The position numbers and the translations under genes were made by a program. From assembly GCA_900752215.1 (NCBI GenBank), contig CAADUO010000060.1, positions 32,081 to 96,080 of the forward strand: DNA of 64,000 nt, read 5' to 3'. This DNA comes from an uncultured Collinsella sp. (lineage in GTDB: Bacteria; Actinomycetota; Coriobacteriia; Coriobacteriales; Coriobacteriaceae). Below are positions 52,879 to 62,599 of this stretch, in pieces; the stretch's first letter is position 1, and each line of letters starts with the position of its first letter. The notes beneath the pieces were generated by a model, which made no database searches, was not told where the DNA came from, and saw only the letters and a program-made list of their open reading frames with translations.

Positions 52879-53574
52879 TTACAGTTCAGCACCACCCAAG
52901 CGGTGCGCGATGCTATCGCAGGCCAAGGCGCCTACGACGGTCTTGGCGTCTTCGATCTTGCCGTCGAGTACGGCGTCGATCAGCTCGTGCAGCGGCACCA
53001 GGTCCACGTTGACAAACTCGTCATCATCGGGGTTGGGCGCATCAAACTCGAGCTTGGTAGCCAAGTAGATGTGGATAATCTCATCGCAAAAACCGCAGGA
53101 CGTGACAATCGACGTCAAAAAGCAAATACGACCAGCCCTAAAGCCCGTCTCCTCATGCAGTTCGCGCTTGGCGCAATCGAGCGGGTCCTCGCCTGGATCG
53201 AGCTTGCCGGCAGGAATCTCGACCGTCACGCGGTCGATGGCGGTGCGGTACTGACGCACCAGTACGATCTTGCCGCTCTCGGTCAGTGCCACAACGGCCG
53301 CCGCACCCGGATGGCGAACGATATCGCGGGCGCTGCGGTGACCGTTGGGCAGCTCAACCTCAAGACGGTGGACGTCGAGGATCTTGCCCTTCCAGGCACA
53401 CTCCTCCGAAAGAATCTTCTCGTGCAGCTCGGCATCGTGCGGGTCGTCGTCGCCCAGCACCAGCGCCGGCTCGTCAGCGACCTCGCCACCAGGCTCGCCC
53501 TCGGCGTGCCCATACATGCGGCTGTCCTCTTCGACGATCTGCGCGACCGCGAGCTCTTCGTTCTTCTCGTCCAT
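52879..53574 (-). CDS. Nudix hydrolase, ADP-ribose pyrophosphatase-like
   Basis: The 231-residue protein contains a perfect Nudix box, GKLDPGEDPLDCAKRELHEE then TGF, near residue 142. Preceding it, ALTESGKIVLVRQYRTAID and VEIPAGKLDPG are typical of the ADP-ribose pyrophosphatase subfamily. The first 55 residues are acidic and unlike the family core. It may hydrolyse ADP-ribose or related nucleotides. The ATG at 53574 is preferred, with GAGAGG about 10 bp before it. It is 21 bp downstream of purD and probably in its operon. Confidence 0.9.
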   Translation of the reverse strand: MDEKNEELAVAQIVEEDSRMYGHAEGEPGGEVADEPALVLGDDDPHDAELHEKILSEECAWKGKILDVHRLEVELPNGHRSARDIVRHPGAAAVVALTESGKIVLVRQYRTAIDRVTVEIPAGKLDPGEDPLDCAKRELHEETGFRAGRICFLTSIVTSCGFCDEIIHIYLATKLEFDAPNPDDDEFVNVDLVPLHELIDAVLDGKIEDAKTVVGALACDSIAHRLGGAEL

Positions 53575-53595
53575 CCGTCTCATTCCTCTCGGATT

Positions 53596-54900
53596 TTAGG
53601 CATCCCAGGCGTCGCGGCCGCGCAGCGCGCGCAGGCCGATGTCGTGACGCAGGGTCTTGCCCTCAAAATCAATCTTCTCGCAGGCCTCGTAGGCAAGGTT
53701 GCGAGCGTTCTCGAACGTGTCGCCCAGAGCGGTCACGGCAAGCACGCGGCCACCATTGGTCACGAGCTGGCCGTCCACCACGGCAGTGCCCGCGTGGTAC
53801 ACGGTCACGTTCTCCATGGCCTCGGCATCCTCAATACCGGTGATGACCTTGCCTTTCTCGTAGCTGCCGGGGTAGCCCGCGCTCGTCAGGACAACGGCCA
53901 CGGCCCACTCGTCACGCCAGTCGAGCTCAATCTGATCGAGCTTGCAGTTGGCGCAGGCGAGCATGACCTCGACCAGGTCGTTCTTAAGGCGCGGCAGCAC
54001 GACCTGCGTCTCGGGGTCGCCAAAGCGGGCATTGAACTCCAGCACCTTGGGCCCGGCAGGCGTGAGCATAAAGCCGCCGTACAGGCAGCCGCGGTAGTTG
54101 ATGCCCTCGGCAGCAAGCTCGGCAACGGTCTGTTCCATGACCTTCACCATGGTGGCGTGCTCCTCGTCGGTCACGATGGGCACCGGGCTGTAGACGCCCA
54201 TGCCGCCGGTGTTGGGGCCCTTGTCGCCCTCGAGCGCGCGCTTGTGGTCCTGCGAGGTAGCCATGGGGCGCACGGTCTTGCCGTCGGTAAAGGCCAGCAG
54301 CGAGCACTCGGGGCCAACGAGCATCTCCTCGATAACCACGGTGTTGCCGGCATCACCAAAGGTGCCGCCAAAGCACTCGCGCACGGCCTCCTCGGCCTGC
54401 TCAAGTTCGGTCGCCACGATAACGCCCTTGCCCGCGGCAAGGCCGTCGGCCTTGACGACCAGCGGGGCGCCCTGCTCGCGCACGTAGGCGAGAGCCGAAG
54501 CCTCGTCGGTAAACGAACCATAGGCTGCCGTCGGAATGCCCGCACGCTCCATGAGCTGCTTGGAGAACAGCTTGGAGCCCTCCATCTGGGCGCCCTCGGC
54601 ACCCGGGCCAAAGCAGGGAATACCCGCCGCGCGCACGGCGTCGGCCACGCCCGCCACGAGCGGAGCCTCGGGGCCAATTACCACGAGCCCGCATCCGTGG
54701 CTCTGCGCAAACGCCGCCACGGCCGCAGGATCGCAGTCGTCGAGAACAACGTTCTCGCCGCAGCTCGCGGTGCCGCCGTTGCCCGGCGCAATGTAGAGCT
54801 TGCCGGCGCGCGGTGATGCTGCGAGCTTGGCTGCCAAAGCATGCTCACGGCCGCCGCTGCCCAACAACAGGATGTCGATGGTTTGAGTGTCCGCCTTCAA
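53596..54900 (-). CDS. purD: Phosphoribosylamine-glycine ligase
   Basis: PurD joins glycine to phosphoribosylamine in purine synthesis. The 434-residue ATP-grasp enzyme shows LLLGSGGREHALA at the N-terminus, IGPEAPLVAG, VKADGLAAGKGV, FGGTFGDAGNTVVIEE, and EFNARFGDPETQ near the end. A TTG start at 54900 is chosen because AGGAGG lies 5 bp upstream, no suitable ATG exists, and it places the first strand correctly. The Nudix gene follows 21 bp downstream. Confidence 0.95.
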   Translation of the reverse strand: MKADTQTIDILLLGSGGREHALAAKLAASPRAGKLYIAPGNGGTASCGENVVLDDCDPAAVAAFAQSHGCGLVVIGPEAPLVAGVADAVRAAGIPCFGPGAEGAQMEGSKLFSKQLMERAGIPTAAYGSFTDEASALAYVREQGAPLVVKADGLAAGKGVIVATELEQAEEAVRECFGGTFGDAGNTVVIEEMLVGPECSLLAFTDGKTVRPMATSQDHKRALEGDKGPNTGGMGVYSPVPIVTDEEHATMVKVMEQTVAELAAEGINYRGCLYGGFMLTPAGPKVLEFNARFGDPETQVVLPRLKNDLVEVMLACANCKLDQIELDWRDEWAVAVVLTSAGYPGSYEKGKVITGIEDAEAMENVTVYHAGTAVVDGQLVTNGGRVLAVTALGDTFENARNLAYEACEKIDFEGKTLRHDIGLRALRGRDAWDA

Positions 54901-54954
54901 GGGTGCCTCCTCTATGGATGAATGGCCCGCTCCGCGCGAGCCCCTTGCAAGCAA

Positions 54955-54996
54955 ATATACCCCTCGGCCGCCCGCCCGGGCTGCAAAGGGGTATAT
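54955..54996 (-). terminator. Probable terminator of purA
   Basis: ATATACCCCT and AGGGGTATAT form a 10-bp inverted repeat with a 22-nt GC-rich loop, followed on the minus strand by TTGCTTGC. The T tract is weak. Confidence 0.5.
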
Positions 54997-55018
54997 CGCA
55001 ATAACCAAATAGTCCCGA

Positions 55019-56305
<1,287 letters not shown>

Positions 56306-56398
56306 GTTTACTCCTTACATTCATGGCCTGTCTACGCGCCATGCCGGCACGCAGAAGCACAAAACATTCCCAGTATACCCGTGCAACGGGCGCCTGTC

Positions 56399-57790
56399 CT
56401 ACTCCTCGGCATGTGCCCCATCAAGCTCATAGAACTTGGTGGATGCCGGCAGGAACATCAGGTCGACGTCGCCGATTGGGCCCGAACGGTTCTTAGCCAC
56501 GACGATACGCGTAACGCCCTCGTCGGGTCGATCGTCGCGCGAGGCCTCGGCCTCGTCGGCGGAGCGGTCCAAGAACATAACGATATCGGCGTCTTGCTCG
56601 ATGGAGCCCGATTCACGAAGGTCGGAAAGCTGCGGACGCTTGCCGGTACGGGATTCGACCTGACGCGAGAGCTGCGACAGCGCGATGAGCGGGATCTTGA
56701 GCTCCTTGGCCATGATCTTCAGACCACGCGACATCTCCGAAACCTCGACGGTACGGCTCTCGGAACGGCGTCCCGGCGGAGGACTCACCAGCTGCAGGTA
56801 GTCCAGGATGATGATGGCCTTCTCCTTGTTGTGGAGCATGCGGCGGCTCTTGGCGCGAATCTCGGTCACCGTGGTACCGGGCGTATCGTCAATCAGAATA
56901 TCGAGCTTGGACAAGGTCTGCGTGGCCTCGTTGATATTGGCCCACTGCTCGGGGCTAATGCGGCCCATGCGGAAGTCACTGATCGAGATCATGGCGTAGG
57001 CGCAAATCAGACGCTGGGCAATTTCCTTGCCCGACATCTCCAGAGAGAAGAAGCCGACGGTATAACCGGCAGCGGCAGCGTTGAGCGCCAGATTCAGAGC
57101 GAACGACGTCTTACCCACGGCAGGACGGGCGCCGATGATGATGAGCTGACCCTCGCGAAAACCCATGAGCATGCGGTCGAGCGACGGGAAGCCCGTGGGC
57201 ACGCCCGCAGCCTGTCCACCGGCCTGGCACACTTCCTCGGCCTCGTTATAGGCCTCAACCATAAACTCGGTCAGCGTCTTGTAGCTCGACTTGACCTCGC
57301 GCGCCGTGACCTTGAGCAGCTTGCTCTCGGCTAGCTCCACGACCTCTTTGGTGTCGGTGGGAGCGTTATATGCCAGCGCGTTGATCTCGTTGGTGGCGCC
57401 GATCAGCTCACGCAGCATCGAATCGCGACGAACGATGGCGGCATGGTGCTGCCAGTTCACGAGCGACAGAGTCTGACCCATCAACTCCAAAATGTAGGCC
57501 TCGCCGCCCACGGCATCGAGCTTGTTGATGCTTCGAAGGTAATCGATCAGCGAGATGGAGTCGATAGGAATGCGGCTGTTGTACATATCGACCATCGCGG
57601 TATAGATGGTCTTATGAATGGGCCGGTAGAAGTCATCGGGCTGCAGCTCGACCTGGGCCTCCTCGACCACCTCGGGCGATAGCAGCATAGCGGCCAGTAC
57701 ATTGGCCTCTGCATCTTGGTTTTGGGGAAGACCCAACTTTGAGCCGCGGTCCTCAACCGTCAGCCCGGTCTCCCTATCGTCATATGCCAT
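56399..57790 (-). CDS. dnaB: Replicative DNA helicase
   Basis: DnaB unwinds DNA at the replication fork. The 463-residue protein has the N-terminal domain (QNQDAEANVLAAML, VEEAQVELQPDDFYRPIHK) and a RecA-like helicase domain with Walker A GARPAVGKTSFAL near residue 215, Walker B AIIILDYLQL, and LSQLSRQVESR. No intein is seen. The ATG at 57790 is preferred because GAGGA is 5 bp before it. A terminator separates it from rpsF-ssb-rpsR-rplI. GTCCT and AGGAC around GTATAT at 57892-57907 may be a regulatory site. Confidence 0.96.
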   Translation of the reverse strand: MAYDDRETGLTVEDRGSKLGLPQNQDAEANVLAAMLLSPEVVEEAQVELQPDDFYRPIHKTIYTAMVDMYNSRIPIDSISLIDYLRSINKLDAVGGEAYILELMGQTLSLVNWQHHAAIVRRDSMLRELIGATNEINALAYNAPTDTKEVVELAESKLLKVTAREVKSSYKTLTEFMVEAYNEAEEVCQAGGQAAGVPTGFPSLDRMLMGFREGQLIIIGARPAVGKTSFALNLALNAAAAGYTVGFFSLEMSGKEIAQRLICAYAMISISDFRMGRISPEQWANINEATQTLSKLDILIDDTPGTTVTEIRAKSRRMLHNKEKAIIILDYLQLVSPPPGRRSESRTVEVSEMSRGLKIMAKELKIPLIALSQLSRQVESRTGKRPQLSDLRESGSIEQDADIVMFLDRSADEAEASRDDRPDEGVTRIVVAKNRSGPIGDVDLMFLPASTKFYELDGAHAEE

Positions 57791-57943
57791 GAGCATCCTC
57801 ATTCATATCGCTTGCGAGCATCCATAGTATCAGCCACGGTCCCAAAACGCGCCGCGCGCCGCCAATCATCACCGAACCAAACGGATGAACGGTCCTGTAT
57901 ATAGGACTTCGACGCAACGTTCACCATGACACTCACTCAGCGC

Positions 57944-57981
57944 AAAAAACAAAAGGGCGCCCTGGTTTCCCAGAGCGCCCT
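57944..57981 (-). terminator. Intrinsic terminator of the rpsF-rplI operon
   Basis: AGGGCGC-CTGG pairs with CCAG-GCGCCCT (one mismatch, 4-nt loop), followed on the minus strand by TTTTGTTTTTT, 33 bp after the rplI stop. Confidence 0.92.
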
Positions 57982-58014
57982 TCTTAGAACAAGATTGTTG
58001 CGTTGCAGCAAATG

Positions 58015-58554
58015 CTACTCGGCAGCAGCCTCAGTCTCGACCTCGGCGGTCTCGGCCTCGGCGACCTCAGCGGCCTCCTCGACCTCAGCCTCGGCAGCGA
58101 GCTCCTCGGCGGTAACGCCGACGAGAACGACAACCTCGGCCTTGATCTCGCGGTACAGCGAGATGGCAACGGTGTGGGCACCGGCAACCTTGATGGGCTT
58201 ACCGAGCTCGACGCGCTTGCGGTCGATGTCCATACCGAGCTGAGCCTTGATGGCGTCAGCGATCATAGCGGCGGTAACGGAGCCAAAGAGGATGCCCTCG
58301 TCGCCGACCTTGACGTCAACGGTGACCGTCTTGCCCTCGAAGGCAGCCTTGGTCTCGTTGGCGGTAGCCAGACGGACGGCCTCGCGCTTGGCGATGTTGT
58401 TGCGACGCTCGTCAAGCTGCTTGAGGTTGCCCTTGGTGGCGGCAACAGCGAGCTTCTTGGGGAACAGGAAGTTCTCAGCGTAACCCTGAGCGACCTCTAC
58501 GACGTCACCCTCGCCGCCCTTGCCCTTGATCTCATCGAGAAGAATAACCTTCAT
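58015..58554 (-). CDS. rplI: Ribosomal protein L9
   Basis: The 179-residue L9 is longer than the usual ~150. The N-terminal domain is standard (MKVILLDEIKGKG, VEVAQGYAENFLFPKKLA). The long helix and C-terminal domain follow, ending at about residue 145 (AEVVVLVG). The last ~30 residues are an Ala/Glu repeat tail (EAEVEEAAEVAEAETAE), acidic and probably disordered. It is the last gene of rpsF-ssb-rpsR-rplI and starts 15 bp after the rpsR stop. Confidence 0.96.
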   Translation of the reverse strand: MKVILLDEIKGKGGEGDVVEVAQGYAENFLFPKKLAVAATKGNLKQLDERRNNIAKREAVRLATANETKAAFEGKTVTVDVKVGDEGILFGSVTAAMIADAIKAQLGMDIDRKRVELGKPIKVAGAHTVAISLYREIKAEVVVLVGVTAEELAAEAEVEEAAEVAEAETAEVETEAAAE

Positions 58555-58569
58555 GATGCGTCTCCCTTC

Positions 58570-58836
58570 TTAGCCGCGGTCGCGGTTGCCACGAGAGGAA
58601 ACCACGGGGACGGTGTACGGCAGGAGAGCCATCTCGCGGGCGCGCTTGATGGCGTTGGCGATGTCATGCTGATGCTGCGTGCAAGCGCCAGTGACGCGAC
58701 GGGGCTTGATCTTGCCACGGTCGGTCATGTACTTACGGAGAAGCTGAGTGTCCTTATAGTCGATGAACTCAGTGTTCTCCTTGCAGAACTGGCAGTACTT
58801 ACGACGCGGCTGACGTGCAGAAAAATCATTAGCCAT
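58570..58836 (-). CDS. rpsR: Ribosomal protein S18
   Basis: The 88-residue S18 shows KYCQFCKENTEFIDYKD and RRVTGACTQHQHDIANAIKRAREMALLPY. The CxxC-type cysteines (C-x-x-C) are the zinc-binding form rather than the C-minus form. AAAGG lies 9-10 bp before the ATG at 58836. S18 binds 16S rRNA together with S6, and the S6-S18 pair can repress this operon. Confidence 0.96.
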   Translation of the reverse strand: MANDFSARQPRRKYCQFCKENTEFIDYKDTQLLRKYMTDRGKIKPRRVTGACTQHQHDIANAIKRAREMALLPYTVPVVSSRGNRDRG

Positions 58837-58908
58837 GTCAAAATACCTTTCATTTGGCAACTTCGGCGAACCGAAGCCGCCTCTCACTCAAAAATAGGTG
58901 AACAACCC

Positions 58909-59361
58909 TTAGAACGGGATGTCCTCATCGTAGACGTCGACCGCGGGCGGCGTAGCCACCGGTGCGGCAGGACGTGCTGCGGGCGCGGGAGCCGCGGGGG
59001 CGTAACCGCCCTGATCGTAGCCACCCTGGCCACCACGGGAGCTCATAAACTCGATCTCATCGACGATGACCTCAAGCTTGCTCCGGCGCTGGCCGTCGCG
59101 CTCCCAAGAGCTGTAGCGCAGCTTGCCCTCGATCGCGACCTTGTTTCCCTTTGCCAGGAAACGGCTCACGGCCTCGGCGCGGGTGCCGAACATGGTGCAG
59201 TCGACAAAGTTGGGATAGTCCTCCCACTCGCCAGTCTGCGCGTTGCGGCGACGATCGTTCACGGCGACGCCAAAGGACAGAACCTGGGTTCCGCCGGCGG
59301 TGGCGCGCAGCTCGGGATCGCGGGTGAGGTTACCGGTGATGTTCACTCGATTGATGCTCAT
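58909..59361 (-). CDS. ssb: Single-stranded DNA-binding protein
   Basis: The 150-residue SSB has an N-terminal OB fold (MSINRVNITGNLTRDPELR, FGVAVNDRRR, KVAIEGKLRYSSWE), a Gly/Ala/Pro-rich linker, and the conserved acidic tip DEDIPF that recruits repair and replication partners. It lies between rpsF and rpsR, the standard place for the primary SSB. Confidence 0.97.
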   Translation of the reverse strand: MSINRVNITGNLTRDPELRATAGGTQVLSFGVAVNDRRRNAQTGEWEDYPNFVDCTMFGTRAEAVSRFLAKGNKVAIEGKLRYSSWERDGQRRSKLEVIVDEIEFMSSRGGQGGYDQGGYAPAAPAPAARPAAPVATPPAVDVYDEDIPF

Positions 59362-59409
59362 AACTCACTACTTCCTCTTGGGGCACAAGCCCAGTCCAAA
59401 ACGACAGTC

Positions 59410-59703
59410 TTACTCCTGGTCGTCGCGACGGACGATCATGTGGCGGACCACAGCGTCGGTGATGCGCAGGACGCGATCAAGCTCGGCGATCTGGGTAGGA
59501 TCTGCGTGGAAGTTGATGAGGGTGTAGTCACCATCGGTGAGGTCGTTGATCTCGTAGGCGAGCTTGCGCTTGCCCCACTCGTCAACGGAGTCGACCTTGC
59601 CAGCGCCCTCAGCGATCGTGGTATCGATACGCTTCATAACAGCGAGACGAGTCTCGGGGTCGAGCGACGGGTCAACAAAGAACAGCAGTTCATAAGCCTT
59701 CAT
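59410..59703 (-). CDS. rpsF: Ribosomal protein S6
   Basis: The 97-residue S6 begins MKAYELLFFVDPSLD and contains WGKRKLAYEINDLTDGDYTLINF and VLRITDAVVRHMIVR. The ATG at 59703 follows GAGGAGGTGA about 5 bp upstream; longer frames have no such site. It is the first gene of the operon with ssb, rpsR and rplI. Confidence 0.96.
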   Translation of the reverse strand: MKAYELLFFVDPSLDPETRLAVMKRIDTTIAEGAGKVDSVDEWGKRKLAYEINDLTDGDYTLINFHADPTQIAELDRVLRITDAVVRHMIVRRDDQE

Positions 59704-59729
59704 ATTGTCACCTCCTCTGGGCAAATGTG

Positions 59730-59758
59730 GCTTCAGGTCGTGAAGGTGCGCCTGAAGC
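59730..59758 (-). promoter_or_regulatory. Leader hairpin before rpsF, possible S6:S18 binding element
   Basis: GCTTCAGG and CCTGAAGC pair perfectly with a 13-nt loop (CGCACCTTCACGA), ending 27 bp before the rpsF ATG. Autoregulation by the S6-S18 complex through a leader hairpin is known in many bacteria. This hairpin is in the right place, but I cannot verify the characteristic unpaired CCG. Confidence 0.45.
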
Positions 59759-60163
59759 AGGAAAAGACTTGGTAATAATATCTTTCAACCTCCTAGGCTG
59801 CAAGAATTTGCAGCTACAACCTCATGACCTCCACATATGCCCATACTCGCACCACGTTTCATGCGCATTCCAACCAAATGCCGACCAAGAGCTTGACGGA
59901 TTTGTGGACAAGATACGATGCCGCGGGGACAAGCTGAGCCAAGCCGCAGGTCAACGGACACAAGGCTGTGGTCGCAAAATGCATACCAGTGGTCCACAGC
60001 ACCACCCGAAGATTTTTAAATTCATTGCCAAGTCGCTTATGAATACCCCTTTTGAACAATTGAGTTGATCAACCACGCTGGTCGGAAGCCGTTTTTTGGC
60101 ACCTCAAACCCCACTGCAACGTCAAGCGCGGCCAAGCGTTTTAAAAAATGCCAACTTTTTTGT
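59759..60163. other. Long upstream region between rpsF and tRNA-Ser
   Basis: Besides the leader hairpin, only a small inverted repeat (GCTGCAA with TTGCAGC, about 59797-59815) is visible. I see no convincing gene. A promoter for the rpsF operon must lie here, but none is clear. Confidence 0.4.
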
Positions 60164-60191
60164 TTGCACTTTGCGATTCCTCGTGTATACT
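60164..60191 (+). promoter_or_regulatory. Promoter of tRNA-Ser (GGA)
   Basis: TTGCAC and TATACT are spaced 16 bp apart, and the -10 box ends 16 bp before the tRNA. This is a plausible vegetative promoter. Confidence 0.6.
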
Positions 60192-60207
60192 GACTTTCGC
60201 ATTTAAC

Positions 60208-60298
60208 GGAGAGTTGTCCGAGTGGCCGAAGGAGCACGATTGGAAATCGTGTAGGCGTCAAAAGCGTCTCCAGGGTTCAAATCCCTGACTCTCCGCCA
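60208..60298 (+). tRNA. tRNA-Ser (GGA), CCA encoded
   Basis: A complete cloverleaf with long variable arm (typical for Ser), acceptor GGAGAGT/ACTCTCC, anticodon GGA in GATTGGAAATC, and GGTTCAAATCC T-arm. CCA is encoded at 60296-60298. It reads UCC and UCU codons. Confidence 0.95.
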
Positions 60299-60307
60299 GT
60301 TAATTCC

Positions 60308-60337
60308 AAAGCAGGCCTTCGAGCCTGCTTTGTTTTT
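60308..60337 (+). terminator. Terminator between the two tRNA-Ser genes
   Basis: AAGCAGGC and GCCTGCTT form a perfect 8-bp stem with a 6-nt loop, followed by TGTTTTT. It suggests the tRNA genes are partly separate transcripts. Confidence 0.85.
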
Positions 60338-60346
60338 ACCCCACGC

Positions 60347-60437
60347 GGAGGGGTGGCAGAGTGGTTGAATGCGGCGGTCTCGAAAACCGTTTGGCCTGTA
60401 TAAGGTCACGAGGGTTCGAATCCCTCCTCCTCCGCCA
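60347..60437 (+). tRNA. tRNA-Ser (CGA), CCA encoded
   Basis: A complete class II cloverleaf with acceptor GGAGGGG/CTCCTCC (one G-U pair), anticodon CGA in GGTCTCGAAAACC, a long variable arm and an encoded CCA. It reads UCG codons. Confidence 0.95.
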
Positions 60438-60449
60438 TTTAGATTGAGA

Positions 60450-60476
60450 AAGCTCCCAAGAATGGGAGCTTTTTTG
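60450..60476 (+). terminator. Intrinsic terminator of tRNA-Ser (CGA)
   Basis: AGCTCCC and GGGAGCT form a perfect 7-bp stem (6-nt loop), followed by TTTTTTG. Confidence 0.9.
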
Positions 60477-60507
60477 TTATCGAAATACGTCTCGATCCCA
60501 CGCTTCC

Positions 60508-60587
60508 CCAAACATGTACGTCACCCTCCAAAACCGACATTTTTCGACATCTTTGGAGGCTGACGTACACGTTTGGATTGAGCTCAC
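60508..60587. repeat. ~80-bp palindromic element, left copy bracketing the nuclease-like gene
   Basis: CCAAACATGTACGTCA and CCTCCAAA pair with TTTGGAGG and TGACGTACACGTTTGG. The ~19-nt centre has a CGACAT direct repeat. The element recurs inverted at 61698-61777 with only about four differences over ~79 bp. It lies 10 bp past the stop of the nuclease-like gene and 31 bp after the tRNA terminator. Confidence 0.9.
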
Positions 60588-60597
60588 GGGAGCGGCA

Positions 60598-61605
60598 CTA
60601 TTCGGAAGGTGCCTCCTCGTCTCGTATGCTTTTCCAGTTGCGGATAAGTGCCTTGCGTAGTTCGTTTTGTTTTCTCTGGTACCCGGTGTCGGTACAGCGA
60701 GGCATGCCGAGTGCTTCGCGAATGTTGTTCATGGCGCGGTGAAAGGCGAGCTGACTACTGAACTGAGCCGAAGTGAGCGTAACGATTCGATATCCCATTT
60801 GGGAGAGAACGGCCTCTCGCTCCGCATCTGCTCCCTTGCGCTCGAGCTCATCGTGAAAACCGCCCTTATATTCGATACCGAGCGCCCTGCGCTTATAGGT
60901 CACGAGCGCATCGATTTTGAGTGTTCGAGCTTTGGCGCAATGCCAGAGACGTTGAGGGATCTCGAGCGGTTTGTTGAGTTCGATACCTCGGATGCCAACG
61001 CCGCCTTCGCTTGTTGGGAGCGAGAGGGCGATTGCCGAAGCGGTCTCCATAGGCGAGGCCGAGTGATCGTAGATGTGCCTGAGCGCAAGCCGTGCACGTG
61101 TGGCACCGGGTTTGCCGGGGTGCCGATCGAGCAGTTCGGTTATTTCATCCTTGGAGGTGGTGGCTGGTTGCTCGGTATAAGGGTCGGCGGGATTGAGCCT
61201 CATGCGATAATCGCCGCAAACTTCATAGCCATATTCGAGATATTCGATCCTATCCATCCACTCGGCAGCGAGCGCGAAGGTGAAGGCTTCGTCGGTGATG
61301 AAGATTCCGGGCGTCAACTCGTTAATATGCTCGTAGGGAAGATTTTGTCCAAGAATGTGGCAAACGACGCCTTTGGTACGAATTCGCTCAAATTCGAATA
61401 CAACCGCGATATCGATAGTCTTAAGCATATCGGACGGAATGCCGCAGTCGGTAAGGGCCTGTCGTATGCGCGCAACACGTTGCTGGGTGGAGATGCCTTG
61501 TGCGCCTATCTGGTAGTCGTGCCGCGCAAGAGACTGAACCAAATTCTGGGGTGCATGATGGACAAGCCATGCGGTTTTATGCGAAATGAGAACAGGGGTA
61601 TCCAT
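60598..61605 (-). CDS. DUF559/AbiEi-type, PD-(D/E)xK-like protein, second paralogue
   Basis: The 335-residue protein is a diverged paralogue of the one at 20896-22023. The C-terminal region keeps the nuclease-fold pattern: SASPMET, then KIDALVTYKRRALGIEYKGG with Asp, Glu and Lys spaced as D-x12-E-x-K, and AEREAVLSQMGYRIVTLTSA. Unlike its paralogue it retains the Lys, so an active PD-(D/E)xK site is possible. The N-terminal half (ISHKTAWLVHH, ELTPGIFITDEAFTF) resembles AbiEi-antitoxin-linked proteins of Coriobacteriia. Near-identical inverted repeats lie 10 bp after the stop and 92 bp before the start. Its function is unknown. Confidence 0.75.
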   Translation of the reverse strand: MDTPVLISHKTAWLVHHAPQNLVQSLARHDYQIGAQGISTQQRVARIRQALTDCGIPSDMLKTIDIAVVFEFERIRTKGVVCHILGQNLPYEHINELTPGIFITDEAFTFALAAEWMDRIEYLEYGYEVCGDYRMRLNPADPYTEQPATTSKDEITELLDRHPGKPGATRARLALRHIYDHSASPMETASAIALSLPTSEGGVGIRGIELNKPLEIPQRLWHCAKARTLKIDALVTYKRRALGIEYKGGFHDELERKGADAEREAVLSQMGYRIVTLTSAQFSSQLAFHRAMNNIREALGMPRCTDTGYQRKQNELRKALIRNWKSIRDEEAPSE

Positions 61606-61697
61606 TGAGGGCCTCTCGCTCTGAGCCGGTATCCAACTCTTATGTCCGTTGAAGTGGGGAAATATACCGGATGTGAGTAAATCAACTCACTCATGCT

Positions 61698-61777
61698 GTG
61701 AGCTCAATCCAAACATGTACGTCAGCCTCCAAAGATGTCGGAAAATGTCGTTTTTGGAGGGTGACGTACATGTTCTG
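61698..61777. repeat. ~80-bp palindromic element, right copy, inverted
   Basis: This is the inverted, ~95% identical partner of 60508-60587. It begins GTGAGCTCAATCC, matching the complement of the left copy's outer flank, and includes both palindrome arms. The two copies and the gene between them form a unit of about 1,270 bp. Confidence 0.9.
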
Positions 61778-61927
61778 GACCCCTGGCATTCCAGCAACGC
61801 CATGCCCCCACCCAGTCCCGACCGTTTGCCGAGCAATAGGGTCGCAATCGGCGCCGAACATGTACTATGTACGGGCATTGTCCAAATCCGTAATCCAAAG
61901 GACCCCATCTTGCCCGTCGTCGCCGCT

Positions 61928-62599
61928 ATGACCATTACCTCACATGCCTCGGATGCCATGGTCGCTATCCCCTTTTGGCTCGAGATGTTCGCTGTTGTCG
62001 CGGCATCGATCTCGGGTGTGCTGGTCGCGCGCGAGCACAAGCTCGACCTGGTGGGCGCCGTCGCGCTCGCCGTGGTTTGCGGCCTGGGCGGCGGTCTTTT
62101 GCGCGACATGACACTCCAGGTGGGCAACGTCTACATCCTCAACCAGCCGATGGCGCTGCCGCTTTCCATTGCCACGGCAGCCATCATCTACATTTTCCCG
62201 GCAATCGTCGACAAGCCCGAAAAACTCATTCCCCTGCTCGACATCATCTCGGTGGGTATTTATGCGGCAACCGGAGCGGACAAGGCGCTGGTCTACGGCT
62301 TTGCGCCGGCGGTGTGCATCATGATGGGCTTTTTTACCGCGGTGGGCGGCGGCATGCTGAGAGATGGTTTTATGGGTGTGGTGCCGGGTATTTTCCAGCG
62401 CACCAACTTCTATGCCATCGCGGCTATCGCCGGATCGGCAAGCTATGTTTGCCTTGTCATGAGCGGCTTGGTCAGCAATGTCGTCGCACTGGTCGTTTGC
62501 GTCGTGGTGACCATGGGGCTGCGCTGGCTATCGCTACGCTTTGATATCAAAAGCCCCACCGAGGACGACATCGCACGCTTTTTGCACCGCAAAAAGTAG
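61928..62599 (+). CDS. Trimeric intracellular cation channel (TRIC/YadS/YicG) family protein
   Basis: The 223-residue membrane protein has seven hydrophobic segments in two homologous halves, each with the family signature GGGLLRDM (near residue 55) or GGGMLRDGFMG (near residue 142). Prokaryotic TRIC channels conduct K+ and Na+. The start is uncertain: the ATG at 61928 has no ribosome site, and other in-frame starts upstream are no better. Its N-terminus (AIPFWLEMFAVVAASISGVLVA) is normal. The C-terminus has a short basic tail. Confidence 0.88.
   Translation: MTITSHASDAMVAIPFWLEMFAVVAASISGVLVAREHKLDLVGAVALAVVCGLGGGLLRDMTLQVGNVYILNQPMALPLSIATAAIIYIFPAIVDKPEKLIPLLDIISVGIYAATGADKALVYGFAPAVCIMMGFFTAVGGGMLRDGFMGVVPGIFQRTNFYAIAAIAGSASYVCLVMSGLVSNVVALVVCVVVTMGLRWLSLRFDIKSPTEDDIARFLHRKK

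Noticed and set aside
59705..59788. 27-codon leader peptide before rpsF starting with TTG after AGGAGG
   Set aside because: The AGGAGG directly touches the TTG, leaving no spacing for initiation, and the coding stretch overlaps the leader hairpin.
60598..61605. Type IV toxin-antitoxin module (AbiEi/AbiEii)
   Set aside because: Only an AbiEi-like N-terminal resemblance is visible; no nucleotidyltransferase toxin partner lies beside either paralogue.
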